From positions 1 through 34,887 of the forward strand of contig DHWG01000039.1 in assembly GCA_002413075.1 (NCBI GenBank): a stretch of DNA of 34,887 nucleotides. The letters are read 5' to 3'. The notes below the pieces were generated by a model that worked only from the letters and a program-made list of their open reading frames with translations, did not search any database and was not told the DNA's origin. This document shows, in pieces, positions 14,955 through 22,877 of the stretch; positions within the stretch are counted from its first letter, which is position 1; every line of letters begins with the position of its first letter. Both the position numbers and the translations under genes were made by a program. Source of the DNA: Desulfosporosinus sp. UBA5188. GTDB taxonomy: Bacteria; Bacillota; Desulfitobacteriia; Desulfitobacteriales; Desulfitobacteriaceae.

Positions 14955-15899
14955 ATGGAAACACTTAAAAAGACGCGATCCATATCAGTATTACTTACCC
15001 TATTCCTGGCAGTTATGATGGCAGTGCCTACATTGAGTATGGCAGCCGAAAAGAAAGTGGAGCTGGGGTCAACTTCTACATTTGCAGTTTTGGCGGGCAC
15101 GACAATTACTAATACGGGAAGGACGACAATCACCGGAAGTACTCCTGAAGGTGGCGGAAATGTCGGGGTACATCCAAAGGCTGCCTTCACTGGACAGTCG
15201 GATGTAATAATGACTGGATGGACGGCATATTTGTCTGATCCTGCTGGTGTTGCACTTCGCGCCAAGAATGATCTGGCGGTCGCATATATCGACGCTGCCG
15301 GACGAAAGCCAACCGAGACATTCACCGCGAACGATAATCAACTCGGCGGAAAAACTTTAAAATCTGGCGTCTATGCGTTCGGTCATGCCAATACTGCTAA
15401 TTTAACCGCTGCGAGTCCTCTGATTCTTGATGCTGAAGGTAATGATGAAGCGGTATTTATCTTCCAAGCCTCGTCAGACCTTATCATGGCACCAGGCAGT
15501 AAAGTGATTCTCAAAAATGGTGCAAAGTACTGCCGAATCTTTTGGCAGGTTACAAGCTCGGCAACCTTAGGAACAAATTCTACCTTCGTGGGACACATCT
15601 TCGCATTGACCTCTATCGCAGCGGAAACAGGTGCGAACGTGCAAGGACAGTTGTTGGCACGAAATGGGGCGGTCACGCTAGATCACAATACCCTCCACAA
15701 TGGACTTTGCGTTGCTACGCCGACGGTTACTCCATCCGCAACTGTTACTCCAACTGCAACTGGAAAAATAGTTACAACGACGGTTCAAGGAGGGCAACTT
15801 CCAAAAACGTCCACGCCTTTGTATGACTTACTCCTTCTCGGTGCTGTTTTGTCGCTGACAGGCGTCGTAGGCTGGAGAAACAGAAAGCGTTTCGTATAA
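14955..15899 (+). CDS. Ice-binding-like surface protein (DUF3494) with sorting-type C-terminus
   Basis: A 314-residue exported protein. The signal peptide is residues ~1-31 (KKTRSISVLLTLFLAVMMAV ... SMAAE). Residues ~35-255 form the DUF3494 ice-binding beta-solenoid: STFAVLAGTTITNTG at the start, the family-typical FQVxS-like turn (IFQASSDLIM), KNGAKYCRIFWQVTSSATLG and VQGQLLARNGAVTLD at the end. A Thr/Pro/Val spacer (TVTPSATVTPTATG) leads to LPKTS, a hydrophobic helix and RNRKRFV. That is the layout of a sortase-anchored cell-wall protein, with Ser in place of the usual Gly of LPXTG. Proteins of this family bind ice or act as adhesins; which applies here cannot be told from sequence. No sortase gene is in the window. 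Confidence 0.9.
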   Translation: METLKKTRSISVLLTLFLAVMMAVPTLSMAAEKKVELGSTSTFAVLAGTTITNTGRTTITGSTPEGGGNVGVHPKAAFTGQSDVIMTGWTAYLSDPAGVALRAKNDLAVAYIDAAGRKPTETFTANDNQLGGKTLKSGVYAFGHANTANLTAASPLILDAEGNDEAVFIFQASSDLIMAPGSKVILKNGAKYCRIFWQVTSSATLGTNSTFVGHIFALTSIAAETGANVQGQLLARNGAVTLDHNTLHNGLCVATPTVTPSATVTPTATGKIVTTTVQGGQLPKTSTPLYDLLLLGAVLSLTGVVGWRNRKRFV

Positions 15900-15911
15900 A
15901 GTGAAACGCTT
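15885..15911 (+). terminator. Hairpin over the stop of the ice-binding gene
   Basis: AAGCGTTTC (15885-15893) pairs with GAAACGCTT (15903-15911), enclosing the TAA stop. No T run follows, so it may act in mRNA stability rather than termination. Confidence 0.5.
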
Positions 15912-16033
15912 ATAGAGCAAACTCGGTATTCCCTGTCAAGATATAGAGAATAATTTCTGTCGAATAGCGAACGCACTTCACGTGAACTCAGCTTGTTTGT
16001 AATGTAGCCAACTAATTATAAGTGCATAAATAG

Positions 16034-16089
16034 CCCCAAGTGTAATTGGGGGGCACCATAAAGCCATAGGTTTTCAGTGGCCTCCAATT
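16034..16089 (+). other. Pair of mutually exclusive hairpins in the leader of the C_GCAxxG_C_C gene
   Basis: CCCCAA (16034-16039) can pair with TTGGGG (16046-16051). The same TTGGGG can instead pair as part of 16044-16056 with 16077-16089, a 13-base stem with one G-U and one mismatch. Nothing else was recognised between 15912 and 16193. Confidence 0.4.
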
Positions 16090-16193
16090 ATGATTTATTC
16101 ATTGAGTAATAAATAGATTATTTAGAATAGTAGGAATTATACTATGGGTGTAGAATAACTATAAAGGACGAAATTTAGTAGGGAGGAAAACAA

Positions 16194-16661
16194 ATGGGCG
16201 ACAACACTTTGCAGGCTCGTTCGGAAGCGGGCAATAAGTTCAAAGGGGGGCTTAATTGTGCTGAAGCAATCCTGCATACTTTCAACGGAATGCTAAACAA
16301 CCCTTTAAATCCAGAAAGCTTAAAAATGGCTTCTGGATTCGGTGGAGGGTGTGGACATGCCGGAAGTATGTGTGGAGCATTAGCTGGATCCGTCATGGTA
16401 TTAGGGCTCTTTGAAGGCCGCACCGATGCCTCTCAAGATAGGGATCCGATCTATAACCTAGCTCACGAATTCCACGATCATTTCAAGAATCAATTTGGGG
16501 GAATTGATTGCCGAACGTTGAATGTTCATGCTTTTGACTCACAAGAACACTTGAAAGGCTGTCTAAAACTTACCGGAGGAACTGCAAAGTTATTGATGGG
16601 GTTCATCCAAGAAAAAGGGTTAGTTGACGGTAATTTCTCCTGGCCAGTTATAGCGAATTGA
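16194..16661 (+). CDS. C_GCAxxG_C_C family redox protein
   Basis: A 155-residue soluble protein. It carries NCAEAIL near the start, the motif GGGCGHAGSMCGALAGSVMVLG in its centre (written C-G-x4-C-G-A-L-A-G), and later single cysteines at IDCRTLN and LKGC. These define the C_GCAxxG_C_C family, common in anaerobes and often beside redox or metal genes. The pattern suggests disulfide chemistry or metal-cluster binding, but no activity is established. The ATG has GGGAGG upstream. The gene stands alone; its leader has alternative hairpins (16034-16089), and a large palindromic terminator follows. Confidence 0.88.
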   Translation: MGDNTLQARSEAGNKFKGGLNCAEAILHTFNGMLNNPLNPESLKMASGFGGGCGHAGSMCGALAGSVMVLGLFEGRTDASQDRDPIYNLAHEFHDHFKNQFGGIDCRTLNVHAFDSQEHLKGCLKLTGGTAKLLMGFIQEKGLVDGNFSWPVIAN

Positions 16662-16714
16662 AGTAAGTAGGGCGACACACATTAGTCTAGAGTGAAACGG
16701 TTAAGGTACGTTCG

Positions 16715-16760
16715 ATGAAAAGAGGTTGCACATTAATATTAATGTGTAACCTCTTTTCAT
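16715..16760. terminator. 46-base palindromic terminator
   Basis: The arms run 16715-16737 and 16738-16760 with a single non-complementary pair. Stem ends are ATGAAAAGAGGTT and AACCTCTTTTCAT, so both strands carry a T-rich tail inside the stem. It ends the C_GCAxxG_C_C transcript. Confidence 0.7.
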
Positions 16761-16921
16761 AGTGTTAGAGATTTTTGAGGTTAGCAGTGGCTTCAGGGCT
16801 CAAAATAGCCAACTAGAACCTCTAAAACATATGTTAAAAGACTATATCCCTTGAACATGTGGGTGTATAATACCTTTATGCGCTTAATCTAAGAAGTATT
16901 TTAAAACCATGAGGTGATTTA

Positions 16922-17746
16922 GTGGCTGGTAGAATTATTGCTAGATACACTCTGCTGGGCATAGCTTTTGGATTGATTTTTCCAATATCCGCCCTACTTC
17001 TAGAAATTCACACCACCCGGCTGCCTTTCGAAGCAAACAGCATAATCCAGGCCCACATTCAGAATAAGTTATTCTTCATGATTGACACTGCTCCCATTTT
17101 TCTGGGGCTGTTTGCGATGATGGCTGGAGTGATTCGAGCCAGTGCAAAGCGTTTGAGCATTGCGACTGACAAACTGGAGAAGGTTCGAGAAGAATTAGAA
17201 GCGACCAATCAAGAAAGCTATTACAACTCCATTACAGATGCTTTGACGGGCCTGCCAAATCGGAGGCGTTTGGATGATTTTATGAAAACAACCCTACAAC
17301 TTGCACAAAGAACTAATTCTCCCATCTCCGTGATGATGGCGGATATAGACCATTTTAAAGCCTACAACGATCATTACGGACATTTGCAGGGAGACTCCTG
17401 CCTAAAGGCAATCGCAACGGCGCTAAGCTCTACCATCAAGAGATCCGTCGATCTGGTTGCTAGATATGGGGGCGAGGAATTCGTAATAATACTTGCTGAT
17501 ACTGATTCTGTAGGAGCTGCAATTATGGCGGAACAGCTTAGAGCCTCCGTTGAGGCCTTGGCTATTCACCACGAATTTTCTCAAGCATCCAGTGTCGTTA
17601 CAATTAGTATAGGCTATTCAACGGTTGAAACCACTGCAGTGCCCTTCGATATGCTCCTTGATCAGGCTGATCAAGCTCTGTATCGGGCAAAAAGAGGACG
17701 TCGTAATTGTTGCATGAAGTTATCCATAGCGAAGGTAGACAGATGA
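16922..17746 (+). CDS. Membrane-bound diguanylate cyclase (GGDEF)
   Basis: A 274-residue protein. Two membrane helices lie at residues ~8-28 and ~47-65, joined by a short outer loop; a coiled linker follows (~70-95), then a full GGDEF domain. The domain has DALTGLPNRRRLD, the metal-binding DIDHFKAYND, and the active site Y-G-G-E-E-F, a functional variant. Five residues upstream of the site is R-S-V-D, an RxxD inhibitory site, so product feedback is expected. It makes cyclic di-GMP from GTP. The start is GTG at 16922 with GAGGTG upstream; an extended -10 (TGTATAAT) lies near 16861-16869. It converges with the transporter gene whose leader holds a c-di-GMP riboswitch. Confidence 0.93.
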   Translation: MAGRIIARYTLLGIAFGLIFPISALLLEIHTTRLPFEANSIIQAHIQNKLFFMIDTAPIFLGLFAMMAGVIRASAKRLSIATDKLEKVREELEATNQESYYNSITDALTGLPNRRRLDDFMKTTLQLAQRTNSPISVMMADIDHFKAYNDHYGHLQGDSCLKAIATALSSTIKRSVDLVARYGGEEFVIILADTDSVGAAIMAEQLRASVEALAIHHEFSQASSVVTISIGYSTVETTAVPFDMLLDQADQALYRAKRGRRNCCMKLSIAKVDR

Positions 17747-17768
17747 TAACAGTTTGAAGGCACTCCAC

Positions 17769-19043
17769 CTAATAATAACGAATGAGAAGGTAAACGGCTG
17801 AAATTACAATAGAGAGAAGCATGATGGGAAAGCCTACTTTCAGGAATTGAAGATAGTGTATTTTGGTACCATTTTGCTCCGCAATTCCAGCCACGATGAG
17901 ATTGGCAGAGGCTCCAACTAAGGTTCCGTTTCCTCCTAGGCAGGCCCCTAAAGCTAAGGCCCACCAGAGAGGTTGTGTTTGTGCTGGAGTGAACTGACTG
18001 AGTAAGGCCAGTTTTTGGATTAGTGGAATCATTGTCGCAACGAACGGGATATTGTCTAGGAAGGACGAGAGAAGCGCCGATATAAAAATAATTAACATCG
18101 CCATGAGTAGAGGATCACCTTGAGTCAAACCCATGCTCCACTCTGCCAGACGGTCGAGGACTCCAACTTCGATAAGGCCTCCGACAAGCACGAACAATCC
18201 AGCAAAGAAGAAGAGTGTCGGCCATTCAATCGACAAGAAAACCTCTTCGGGCTCTTCGTGGGCCCAGATCATTAGGAGCATGGCCCCGCTGAGGGCAATC
18301 GTCGCTGTCTCTAGATGAAGAATGGAATGGAGCGTAAAGCCCAAGATGACTAAGCTCAACACTAAAAGACTTTTGTTGAGTAAGGTAAAGTCCTTAATTT
18401 CGTCCCATTCGTCTTGAGCCAATAGTTTGGCTTTTAGAGCATCTTTTGTTACTAGTTTACGACGGTACAGAAGGTAAAAGATATATAAAGTAACCACTAT
18501 AATGACGAGAACAATCGGAGTGAGATTCATAATAAAATCCATAAAACTGAGACCGGTTTGTCCTGCAATGATAATATTAGGGGGGTCTCCGATGAGCGTT
18601 GCCGTGCCACCAATATTACTCATGATAATCTGACTGAAGAGGAAGGGGATTGGATCGACCTCTAATTGTTCGGCAATGGAGAGGGTTACTGGAACAATTA
18701 ATAAAACAGTTGTCACGTTATCCAAGAGTGCGGATAGTAACGCTGTGAGCAAGGATAAGGCAAGCATGAGTAAAAGAGGATCGCCTTTTACTTTTTTACT
18801 CACCCAGATGGCGAGAAAAGAAAATATTCCTGATCGTCGAGTTAGATCAACGATGATCATCATCCCAATTAAGAGTCCCAGAGTATTCCAGTCAATGTGA
18901 TGAATCGCCATTTCCTGAGTAAGAACACCGGTTAAGATGAGTAAGGTGGCACCGAAAACCGCGATCACTGCGCGAGGAATTTTCTCTGAAATGATAAAGA
19001 GATAACTGACTATAAAGATACCGACAGCGATGCCAATGAGCAT
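17769..19043 (-). CDS. ArsB/NhaD-type ion transporter (IT superfamily)
   Basis: A 424-residue, roughly 11-helix membrane protein. The two half-repeats carry the conserved SALLDNVTTVLLIVPV and SSFLDNIPFVATMIPL segments, and GGTATLIGDPPNIIIA with its second-half partner GGNGTLVGASANLIVAG. This places it in the ArsB/NhaD/P-protein group, which exchange sodium for protons or extrude arsenite. With no ars genes adjacent, a sodium:proton antiporter is more likely, but the substrate is not proven. The ATG has GGGGGTG upstream. Its leader carries a c-di-GMP-I aptamer (19133-19212) and a terminator (19079-19112), so expression should follow c-di-GMP levels. Confidence 0.88.
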   Translation of the reverse strand: MLIGIAVGIFIVSYLFIISEKIPRAVIAVFGATLLILTGVLTQEMAIHHIDWNTLGLLIGMMIIVDLTRRSGIFSFLAIWVSKKVKGDPLLLMLALSLLTALLSALLDNVTTVLLIVPVTLSIAEQLEVDPIPFLFSQIIMSNIGGTATLIGDPPNIIIAGQTGLSFMDFIMNLTPIVLVIIVVTLYIFYLLYRRKLVTKDALKAKLLAQDEWDEIKDFTLLNKSLLVLSLVILGFTLHSILHLETATIALSGAMLLMIWAHEEPEEVFLSIEWPTLFFFAGLFVLVGGLIEVGVLDRLAEWSMGLTQGDPLLMAMLIIFISALLSSFLDNIPFVATMIPLIQKLALLSQFTPAQTQPLWWALALGACLGGNGTLVGASANLIVAGIAEQNGTKIHYLQFLKVGFPIMLLSIVISAVYLLIRYY

Positions 19044-19078
19044 TAATACACCCCCATAACGAATAATTTAATATTCCC

Positions 19079-19112
19079 GAAAATAAAAGAGAGTAGTCTT
19101 ACGACTACTCTC
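19079..19112 (-). terminator. Riboswitch-linked terminator before the ion transporter gene
   Basis: On the minus strand a 10-base perfect stem (GAGAGTAGTC and complement, 19089-19112) with loop GTAA is followed by TTTTATTTTC. It sits 20 bases after the c-di-GMP aptamer and 35 bases before the ATG, so it is an expression platform rather than the end of a gene. Confidence 0.85.
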
Positions 19113-19132
19113 CCCAGAGAAGTTCAATGCTT

Positions 19133-19212
19133 GTAGACTGGCGATCTTAGCTTAAGTTAAGCCTTAGACCCATGACTTTAGCGTCCTCCGCTTTCGCGAA
19201 GTTTACCCCAAC
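19133..19212 (-). ncRNA. Cyclic di-GMP-I (GEMM) riboswitch aptamer
   Basis: Read on the minus strand: GGUAAAC, then a CUUCGC-GAAA-GCGGAG hairpin whose GNRA tetraloop is the one expected to dock, then GGACGCUAAAGUC, AUGGGUCUAAGG, a small GCUUA/UAAGC hairpin, CUAAGA (tetraloop receptor side) and UCGCCAG. This order and these motifs match the c-di-GMP-I class. The outer P1 helix looks weak by eye. A terminator and then the transporter gene follow. Confidence 0.85.
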
Positions 19213-19256
19213 CGACAGATAATTATTAAATTCAGAACAACACATAATATCGTATA

Positions 19257-19286
19257 AGTATATCAACAAGGGGTAGTAATCGTCAA
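19257..19286 (-). promoter_or_regulatory. Promoter of the riboswitch-transporter transcript
   Basis: On the minus strand TTGACG (complement of 19281-19286), 18 bases, TATACT (complement of 19257-19262). The expected start near 19250 is about 40 bases before the aptamer, so the riboswitch gene is transcribed separately from cbiO. Confidence 0.7.
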
Positions 19287-19311
19287 GGTGAGACACGGGA
19301 ACCTGTCTTGG

Positions 19312-20106
19312 TTATCCGTGGTTCTTAGCGCCGCCGATGTGGAAATGAGAGCGCTCATGAATGAGGTTTACATCTAGGAGTAGTTCACGGTCACTAAAGA
19401 TTTCGAACGGTGTGCCATCAGCTGCGACTGTGTGGTTTTCGCGCAGGACAATCACACGCTGAGCAATTTCTTCCACGATCGATAGGTCATGTGTTGCAGT
19501 AATAATTGTTTTTCCTGCGTTTTGAAGGGATGCTAGAAATTCCACAAGCCAGAACTGGGTGCGCGGGTCAAGCCCATTTGTCGGTTCATCAAGAAATAAT
19601 ACTTCAGGATTGGCGGTAAGAACACATGCCAAAGCAACCTTCTTTTTCTCCCCTCCACTCAGCTTATAGGGAGGGCGGTCTAACAGGGGTGTGATGCCTA
19701 GCAGGTCAGCGGTTTCGATAATCCTCTGTTCTACCTGTTCGGCAGAAAGGCCCAGCTGCAGGGGTGCAAAGGCTAACTCATCCCGAACAGTGGCCGAGAA
19801 TAGTTGGGCATCAGAATTTTGAAAAATAAAGCCCACACGTTGGCGGAACTCCGATAAGAAAGCAGGATCTTGCAGTTTTTTCTCTGTAAGTTCCTGTCCA
19901 AAGGCCGAGATTTGGCCGGACGTGGGATGAACAAGTCCAGCAAGAATCTTTAGTAATGTGGACTTCCCACTTCCATTGGCTCCGAGAATAACAAGGTTTT
20001 GCGCTGGGTAGAGTTGAAGATTAATATCGGATAGAACCGGATGGCCAGGAATATAGGCGTAGGAAACGTCCGCTAATTGGAATAGAGGGGCTGTTTGTTT
20101 AGACAA
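19312..20106 (-). CDS. cbiO: Nickel/cobalt ECF transporter ATPase (CbiO/NikO)
   Basis: A 264-residue ABC ATPase of the energy-coupling-factor type. It has Walker A GANGSGKST, Q-loop FQNSDAQLFS, signature LSGGEKKKVALA, Walker B VLFLDEPTNG and the switch histidine in TATHD. It powers metal uptake by CbiM through CbiQ. The start is TTG at 20106, with AGGAGG 8 bases upstream; that ribosome site overlaps the last codons of cbiQ, so translation is coupled. Its C-terminus ends in HFHIGGAKNHG, a histidine-bearing tail that may touch metal (speculative). Confidence 0.92.
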   Translation of the reverse strand: MSKQTAPLFQLADVSYAYIPGHPVLSDINLQLYPAQNLVILGANGSGKSTLLKILAGLVHPTSGQISAFGQELTEKKLQDPAFLSEFRQRVGFIFQNSDAQLFSATVRDELAFAPLQLGLSAEQVEQRIIETADLLGITPLLDRPPYKLSGGEKKKVALACVLTANPEVLFLDEPTNGLDPRTQFWLVEFLASLQNAGKTIITATHDLSIVEEIAQRVIVLRENHTVAADGTPFEIFSDRELLLDVNLIHERSHFHIGGAKNHG

Positions 20107-20110
20107 GATT

Positions 20111-21043
20111 TCATCCTCCTAAGACTTTGTCGGCAGCATAAAACGATAAACTTAACATAAGGCTGACGGCTATGCTAAAAACGTCCGTCCAGCGCAGTTG
20201 AAAACGCTGAAGGGTATAAATTTCACCAGTATATCCCCGCGCGATCATTGACGTATAGACTTCTTCACTCATTTGCAGAGATTTACCGAAAAGGTGCGCA
20301 ATGGAAGAGCCCACGAAACGTCGCTGTTCTGCTCCAGAAGAATGACCTGCATCGCGGGCTTTGCGCGCTAGGAACATGTCTTCAAGGAGGGTGATCAGCA
20401 CAAAAATATAACGATAGGTCATTTCCAGGGTAACGATGAAAATCTTAGGGACAAAAAAGGTGCGTAAGGCGCGTAACAGGTGGTTCCAACGCGTTGTTAC
20501 GGTGAGGAGAACGGCAAGTGTGACCGAAATACCCACGCGGCTGATCAGCAGAAGTGCTCCCCAAAAACCCTGATAAGTGATCATTAATTCACGAGGAAAA
20601 TGAAGCGGTCCGACATGGAGTGGGGCTGAAAAAGTCCAAAGGTTCCAGAGGGGGTCACCCGGTCGAACCCAATTGAATAAGGAAGGAAGGACCATGATTC
20701 CCGTAAACAGCGGAACAACAAACCAAACCCGCTGAATCAGAAAGAGAGCAGGAACCTTGGATAGCCAAGCAACGACTAGAATCACTAGGTAAACTGACCA
20801 AAGTAAGGGGAGATGACGAAGAAGATTCACGGTTATGAGAAGTGAAAAGATGGCCACGAGTTTCACCCTCGGATCTATGCTTTGCAGGAACCCTGAACGA
20901 AGAGCGATCTCCTCTGAATAGACGGACTCCCTTACAAAATCAATAATGCCTTTAAGCGTTTTTTGAATAAAATTGGATTGCTTTAGTTTTGAAGGGGAAG
21001 GCGCAAGGGGACTGTTCTTTTGAAGCCAAAGTGGGAGATCCAT
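20111..21043 (-). CDS. cbiQ: Nickel/cobalt ECF transporter T component (CbiQ)
   Basis: A 310-residue membrane protein with about five or six helices. After a soluble N-terminus, residues ~45-60 read SGFLQSIDPRVKLVAIFSLL, the standard CbiQ entry. The coupling motifs that contact the ATPases are visible: ARKARDAG and SMIARGYTGE (the A-R-G type motif). It links CbiO to the S component CbiM, encoded divergently. It starts 22 bases after the cooT stop and ends 4 bases before the cbiO start. The N-terminal ~40 residues (LPLWLQKNSPLAPSP) are longer than usual. Confidence 0.92.
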   Translation of the reverse strand: MDLPLWLQKNSPLAPSPSKLKQSNFIQKTLKGIIDFVRESVYSEEIALRSGFLQSIDPRVKLVAIFSLLITVNLLRHLPLLWSVYLVILVVAWLSKVPALFLIQRVWFVVPLFTGIMVLPSLFNWVRPGDPLWNLWTFSAPLHVGPLHFPRELMITYQGFWGALLLISRVGISVTLAVLLTVTTRWNHLLRALRTFFVPKIFIVTLEMTYRYIFVLITLLEDMFLARKARDAGHSSGAEQRRFVGSSIAHLFGKSLQMSEEVYTSMIARGYTGEIYTLQRFQLRWTDVFSIAVSLMLSLSFYAADKVLGG

Positions 21044-21065
21044 ATTACTTATTTCCCTTTCATCC

Positions 21066-21260
21066 TTAAATGTCGGTTCTTTCTAAGATAACACGGTGGT
21101 TTAGAAGGGCCATGTCTTTGATTTTGGCCTGGATAAACATTTGTTTTCCGAAGATATCCATGAGTTTAAGACCGTTTTCGTATGGCTCAATGGTATCAAC
21201 CGACTCCATGTACAATACTTCGTTTTCTCCATCTTTAAGGTAGGCATTGGCTTCACACAT
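21066..21260 (-). CDS. cooT: CooT-family nickel-binding protein
   Basis: A 64-residue protein, the normal length for CooT. It begins MCEANAYL and continues VLYMESVDTIEPYENGLKLMDIFGKQ and KIKDMALLNHRVIL, the family pattern. Cys2 is the known nickel ligand in characterised CooT dimers, which help load nickel into CO dehydrogenase. I set the start at 21260 because GAGGGAG lies 9 bases upstream and this makes Cys the second residue; a longer frame from 21278 would spoil it. It is the first gene of cooT-cbiQ-cbiO, so the transporter most likely handles nickel. No CO dehydrogenase gene is in the window. Confidence 0.9.
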   Translation of the reverse strand: MCEANAYLKDGENEVLYMESVDTIEPYENGLKLMDIFGKQMFIQAKIKDMALLNHRVILERTDI

Positions 21261-21390
21261 TATAGAAAACTCCCTCATTTTATAGATTAAGAATGGCTTA
21301 GATTACCATCCTCTTGAATAGCCCTTGAACCAGCGGTCATGAATATTATTGCCTTTTCCGGCAGGTTAAATGTGGGCTTCCCCTTTATAA

Positions 21391-21455
21391 AATAAAAGGC
21401 CATAGGAAGAATGACCAGACTTACTGTCTAGCCAAGACCTCCATGGCCTTTTATT
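21391..21455 (-). terminator. Terminator-like hairpin in the cooT leader
   Basis: AATAAAAGGCCAT (21391-21403) and ATGGCCTTTTATT (21443-21455) are perfectly complementary over 13 bases, and the 39-base loop holds a smaller hairpin. On the minus strand it is followed by TTATAAA. It lies 130 bases upstream of cooT with no gene before it on that strand, so it may be an attenuator. Confidence 0.55.
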
Positions 21456-21642
21456 ACATAATGAATTGATCCTATATAAGTATTATTCTGCATAAAAGTG
21501 TTAATTCCTTCTAGACTTTTCTGTTACACGGAATTATTTAGCAGGAATTCGTCGAATGGATAGAGAATACATACAGCATAGACAAAGAAAAACATAACAA
21601 AGAAAAAAGAATAGTGCAGAGCAAGACTATGAAGGTGTTTGC

Positions 21643-21690
21643 AAAGACCACGGAGGTTTGACTTATTAGAGTCAACTTCGTGGTCTTTTT
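21643..21690 (+). terminator. Terminator-like hairpin in the cbiM leader
   Basis: AAAGACCACG pairs with CGTGGTCTTT, and TTGACT pairs with AGTCAA further in; a run of five T follows. No plus-strand gene lies upstream, so it either attenuates cbiM or ends an unseen short RNA. The A-rich sequence before it shows no known nickel/cobalt or cobalamin riboswitch. Confidence 0.6.
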
Positions 21691-21789
21691 ATTTAACGGT
21701 TAGGAAGCTGGATTGCGTTCATAGAAAATAGAACGACCCAGGGCTAAAAGTCATCATTAATTCAAATAATAGACAAAAGGAGTTTTAGT

Positions 21790-22800
21790 ATGCATATTCC
21801 TGACGGATATTTAAGCCCCCAAACAGATGCCGTGCTTGGTATTGTTAGTGGAATTATGGTAGCACTGGCTGCCTCAAAAACGGCAAGTACCATTCGAGCT
21901 AAGTACATACCTATGCTTTCAGTCGGTGCTGCGTTTTCCTTCACCATTATGATGTTTAATATTCCCGTTCCAGACGGAACAACTGCCCACGCTGTCGGGG
22001 GATCGCTACTTGCCGTTATTTTAGGACCTTGGGCAGCCATGATTTCCGTGTCCATCGCCTTAATTCTTCAAGCGTTGTTCTTTGGAGACGGTGGTATCCT
22101 TGCTCTGGGCGCTAATATTTTTAACATGGCGGTGGTAATGCCCTTTGTGAGTTATGGAATCTATCAACTCATCGCTGGAAAAAGTGACACACTGTCCAAG
22201 CGTCGCATGATTGGAGCAGGAATTTCTGGCTTCATAGGGATCAATATGGCGGCACTTTGTGCGGCTATTGAGTTCGGCCTGCAGCCCGTGCTTTTCCATG
22301 CGGCTAATGGAATGCCTCTGTACAGCCCGTATGGACTTGCGGTAGCGATTCCAGCTATGGCCTTTGCACACATCATCATTGCTGGACCCGTTGAGGGAAT
22401 TGTAACGGGCCTAGTAATTGCTTATCTACAACGTTCTAATCCAGTTCTCCTTCAAATGCGCAGTGATTCTGGAACATCAACCTCTTCCATCCATTACGGT
22501 CGCTATATATTTGGATTAATGGGTGTTGCCTTGCTTACACCGCTGGGTTTGCTGGCCTCAGGAACGGCCTGGGGCGAATGGGGTGGCGAAGAGTTGCAAG
22601 CTAAGCTTGGCTTTGTTCCTAGCGGTCTGGAAAGACTCGGCGTTTTCTGGAAGCGTGTTTTATTCAAAGACTATGCGATGGGCGGGCTCAATCAATCATT
22701 TTGGCAACAAGCCTTTGGTTATATTCTGTCAGCCTTTTTCGCCTTGTTGGTGATTGGGAGCATTGGCTTTGTTATCCAACGTTTTGTCCGTAAATCATAG
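21790..22800 (+). CDS. cbiM: Nickel/cobalt ECF transporter S component CbiM with CbiN/PDGLE-like C-terminus
   Basis: A 336-residue membrane protein. It begins MHIPDGYLSP; the Met-His N-terminus forms the metal site in this family. Residues 1-220 are the CbiM/NikM core with the HAVGGSLLAVILGPWAA and FGDGGILALGANIFNMAVV motifs. Residues ~240-336 add two further helices around a loop (GTAWGEWGGEELQAKLG, then LFKDYAMGG), corresponding to the CbiN or PDGLE-type part, so it is an MN fusion. It is divergent from cooT-cbiQ-cbiO, with which it must work. The ATG has AAAAGGAG upstream. The nickel preference comes only from cooT next door. Confidence 0.92.
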   Translation: MHIPDGYLSPQTDAVLGIVSGIMVALAASKTASTIRAKYIPMLSVGAAFSFTIMMFNIPVPDGTTAHAVGGSLLAVILGPWAAMISVSIALILQALFFGDGGILALGANIFNMAVVMPFVSYGIYQLIAGKSDTLSKRRMIGAGISGFIGINMAALCAAIEFGLQPVLFHAANGMPLYSPYGLAVAIPAMAFAHIIIAGPVEGIVTGLVIAYLQRSNPVLLQMRSDSGTSTSSIHYGRYIFGLMGVALLTPLGLLASGTAWGEWGGEELQAKLGFVPSGLERLGVFWKRVLFKDYAMGGLNQSFWQQAFGYILSAFFALLVIGSIGFVIQRFVRKS

Positions 22801-22877
22801 AAACATGCTTAATATGTTTTAAGGGGTGGAAATGAACATGTGTACGCATTTCTAGGGAACAGATCTCGTGAAGGCCA

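Noticed and set aside
21279..21690. NiCo or cobalamin riboswitch in the nickel/cobalt transporter leaders
   Set aside because: The conserved motifs of those classes were not found by eye on either strand; only terminator-like hairpins are supported.
22832..22855. Seven-codon frame MNMCTHF with an AAGGGGTGG ribosome-like site after cbiM
   Set aside because: Too short to support; could be chance, though the Met-Cys start recalls CooT.
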